A DNA stretch of 14,427 nt from positions 1-14,427 of the forward strand of contig NZ_LSJI01000193.1 of the NCBI RefSeq assembly GCF_001557235.1, read 5' to 3'. The position numbers and the translations under genes are program-made. The first letter of the stretch is position 1, and the number at the start of each line of letters is the position of its first letter. The DNA is from Phenylobacterium sp. CCH9-H3 (GTDB lineage Bacteria > Pseudomonadota > Alphaproteobacteria > Caulobacterales > Caulobacteraceae). A model generated the notes under the pieces. The model was not told the DNA's origin and did not search any database. It was given only the letters and a program-made list of their open reading frames with translations. Positions 14,035 to 14,427 of this stretch are shown here, piece after piece.

Positions 14035-14427
14035 TACCAGAAGACGTTGCGGACGACCTGGACGATCCGGCCGCTGAACTCGTCGATCAGCAGGGCGTCG
14101 GGCCCCGAGCGCACCCAATCGTAGCCGGGCGGCGGCAGGGGCAGGTCGTACTGCCACGGATCGACGATCCAGTAGCCGGGGCCGTACCAGCCGCGGGGGA
14201 AGAACTCCCCGAAGCTCCAGCTTCGCAGGTAGAAGCCGCTGGGCGGACGCCAGGCATAGCGGTAGCGGTGCGAGCTGAAATAGGCGGGCGGATAGCGGCC
14301 GCGCTCCCACCGCCGGTGATCGTCCCGCCGATGATCGCGCCGGTCCCAGTCGCGCCGGCCGTCCCCGCGGCGATCCCAGTCCCGCCGATCGTTGTCGCCT
14401 CGACGGTCCCAATCGCGGCGGTCGCCG
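14031..14427 (-). CDS. RcnB-type protein, 5' end outside the window (partial)
   Basis: No start codon falls in the window, so only the last 131 residues are visible. They begin with Arg/Asp/Trp repeats (RRDWDRR three times at intervals of 10-11 residues). Next comes an aromatic stretch (FSSHRYRYAWRPPSGFYLRSW) and PRGWYGPGYWI. The end is typical of RcnB-like proteins: LPPPPGYDWVRSGPDALLID, then GRIVQVVRNVFWY. RcnB of E. coli is a periplasmic protein linked to nickel/cobalt homeostasis; the alphaproteobacterial relatives with repeated Arg/Asp tracts are common and mostly uncharacterised. A signal peptide would be expected upstream but cannot be seen. The stop TAG overlaps the stop of the HAD gene. 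Being next to a zinc module may hint at metal biology, but that is only proximity. Confidence 0.8.
   Translation of the reverse strand, partial: GDRRDWDRRGDNDRRDWDRRGDGRRDWDRRDHRRDDHRRWERGRYPPAYFSSHRYRYAWRPPSGFYLRSWSFGEFFPRGWYGPGYWIVDPWQYDLPLPPPGYDWVRSGPDALLIDEFSGRIVQVVRNVFWY
14337..14420 (-). repeat. Degenerate tandem repeat encoding RRDWDRR units
   Basis: Within the RcnB-type gene, three copies of RRDWDRR are spaced 11 and 10 codons apart, separated by GDND and GDG. The DNA units share CGGCGYGACTGGGAYCG-type sequence with third-base changes. The repeat may extend beyond the window edge, so the copy number is a minimum. Confidence 0.75.

Overview
The window is high-GC, densely coded bacterial DNA. 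Gene content and style point to an alphaproteobacterium of the Caulobacter/Phenylobacterium type. The reasons are: an R/D-rich DUF4167 protein next to prmC, an alphaproteobacterial-type Zur with a GTTAT-N3-ATAAC box, promoter candidates resembling the Caulobacter housekeeping consensus (TTGACGS-N10-14-GCTANAWC), and an RcnB-type protein. This assignment comes from families and motifs only; no database was searched. I see no mobile element, CRISPR array, tRNA or rRNA.

Layout. (1) 70-1590, plus strand: ispG (MEP isoprenoid pathway), then an unrecognised 97-residue beta-rich protein, closed by a strong terminator at 1616-1649. (2) 1661-2609, minus strand: a small single-pass membrane protein and a pyridoxamine-phosphate-oxidase-fold protein. 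(3) 2698-3774, plus strand: prfA (release factor 1, TTG start) with a good promoter candidate. (4) 3767-5488: a GlxA-type regulator (minus) divergent from a Tat-type exported DJ-1/PfpI protein (plus). Both carry the same Cys-elbow motif. (5) 5485-6777, minus: a YihY/BrkB membrane protein. (6) 6882-8515, plus: a MOSC protein overlapping prmC by ATGA. PrmC methylates the release factor made by prfA, which lies 3.9 kb upstream. (7) 8516-8756: a non-coding stretch with several hairpins, leading into the DUF4167 gene (8757-9773). (8) 9809-10884, minus: a secreted MetX-like alpha/beta hydrolase broken by one missing base near 10724. (9) 10947-13537: a zinc-uptake module, with a ZnuD-like TonB-dependent receptor (minus) divergent from zur (plus) across a Zur-box-like dyad. 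(10) 13564-14034: a small HAD phosphatase of the 5'(3')-deoxyribonucleotidase type. (11) 14031 to the window end, minus: the C-terminal part of an RcnB-type protein.

Functional links. prfA and prmC belong to translation termination. znuD and zur form an autoregulated zinc-acquisition unit. The GlxA regulator and its exported DJ-1 neighbour look like a regulator-target pair. The genome is very compact: three convergent gene pairs overlap at their stop codons, two of them sharing a single CTAG. No clearly new multi-gene system is evident. The points most worth a second look are the frameshifted hydrolase, the regulator/exported DJ-1 paralogue pair, the structured region before DUF4167, the Zur operator with overlapping dyads, and the orphan gene after ispG.
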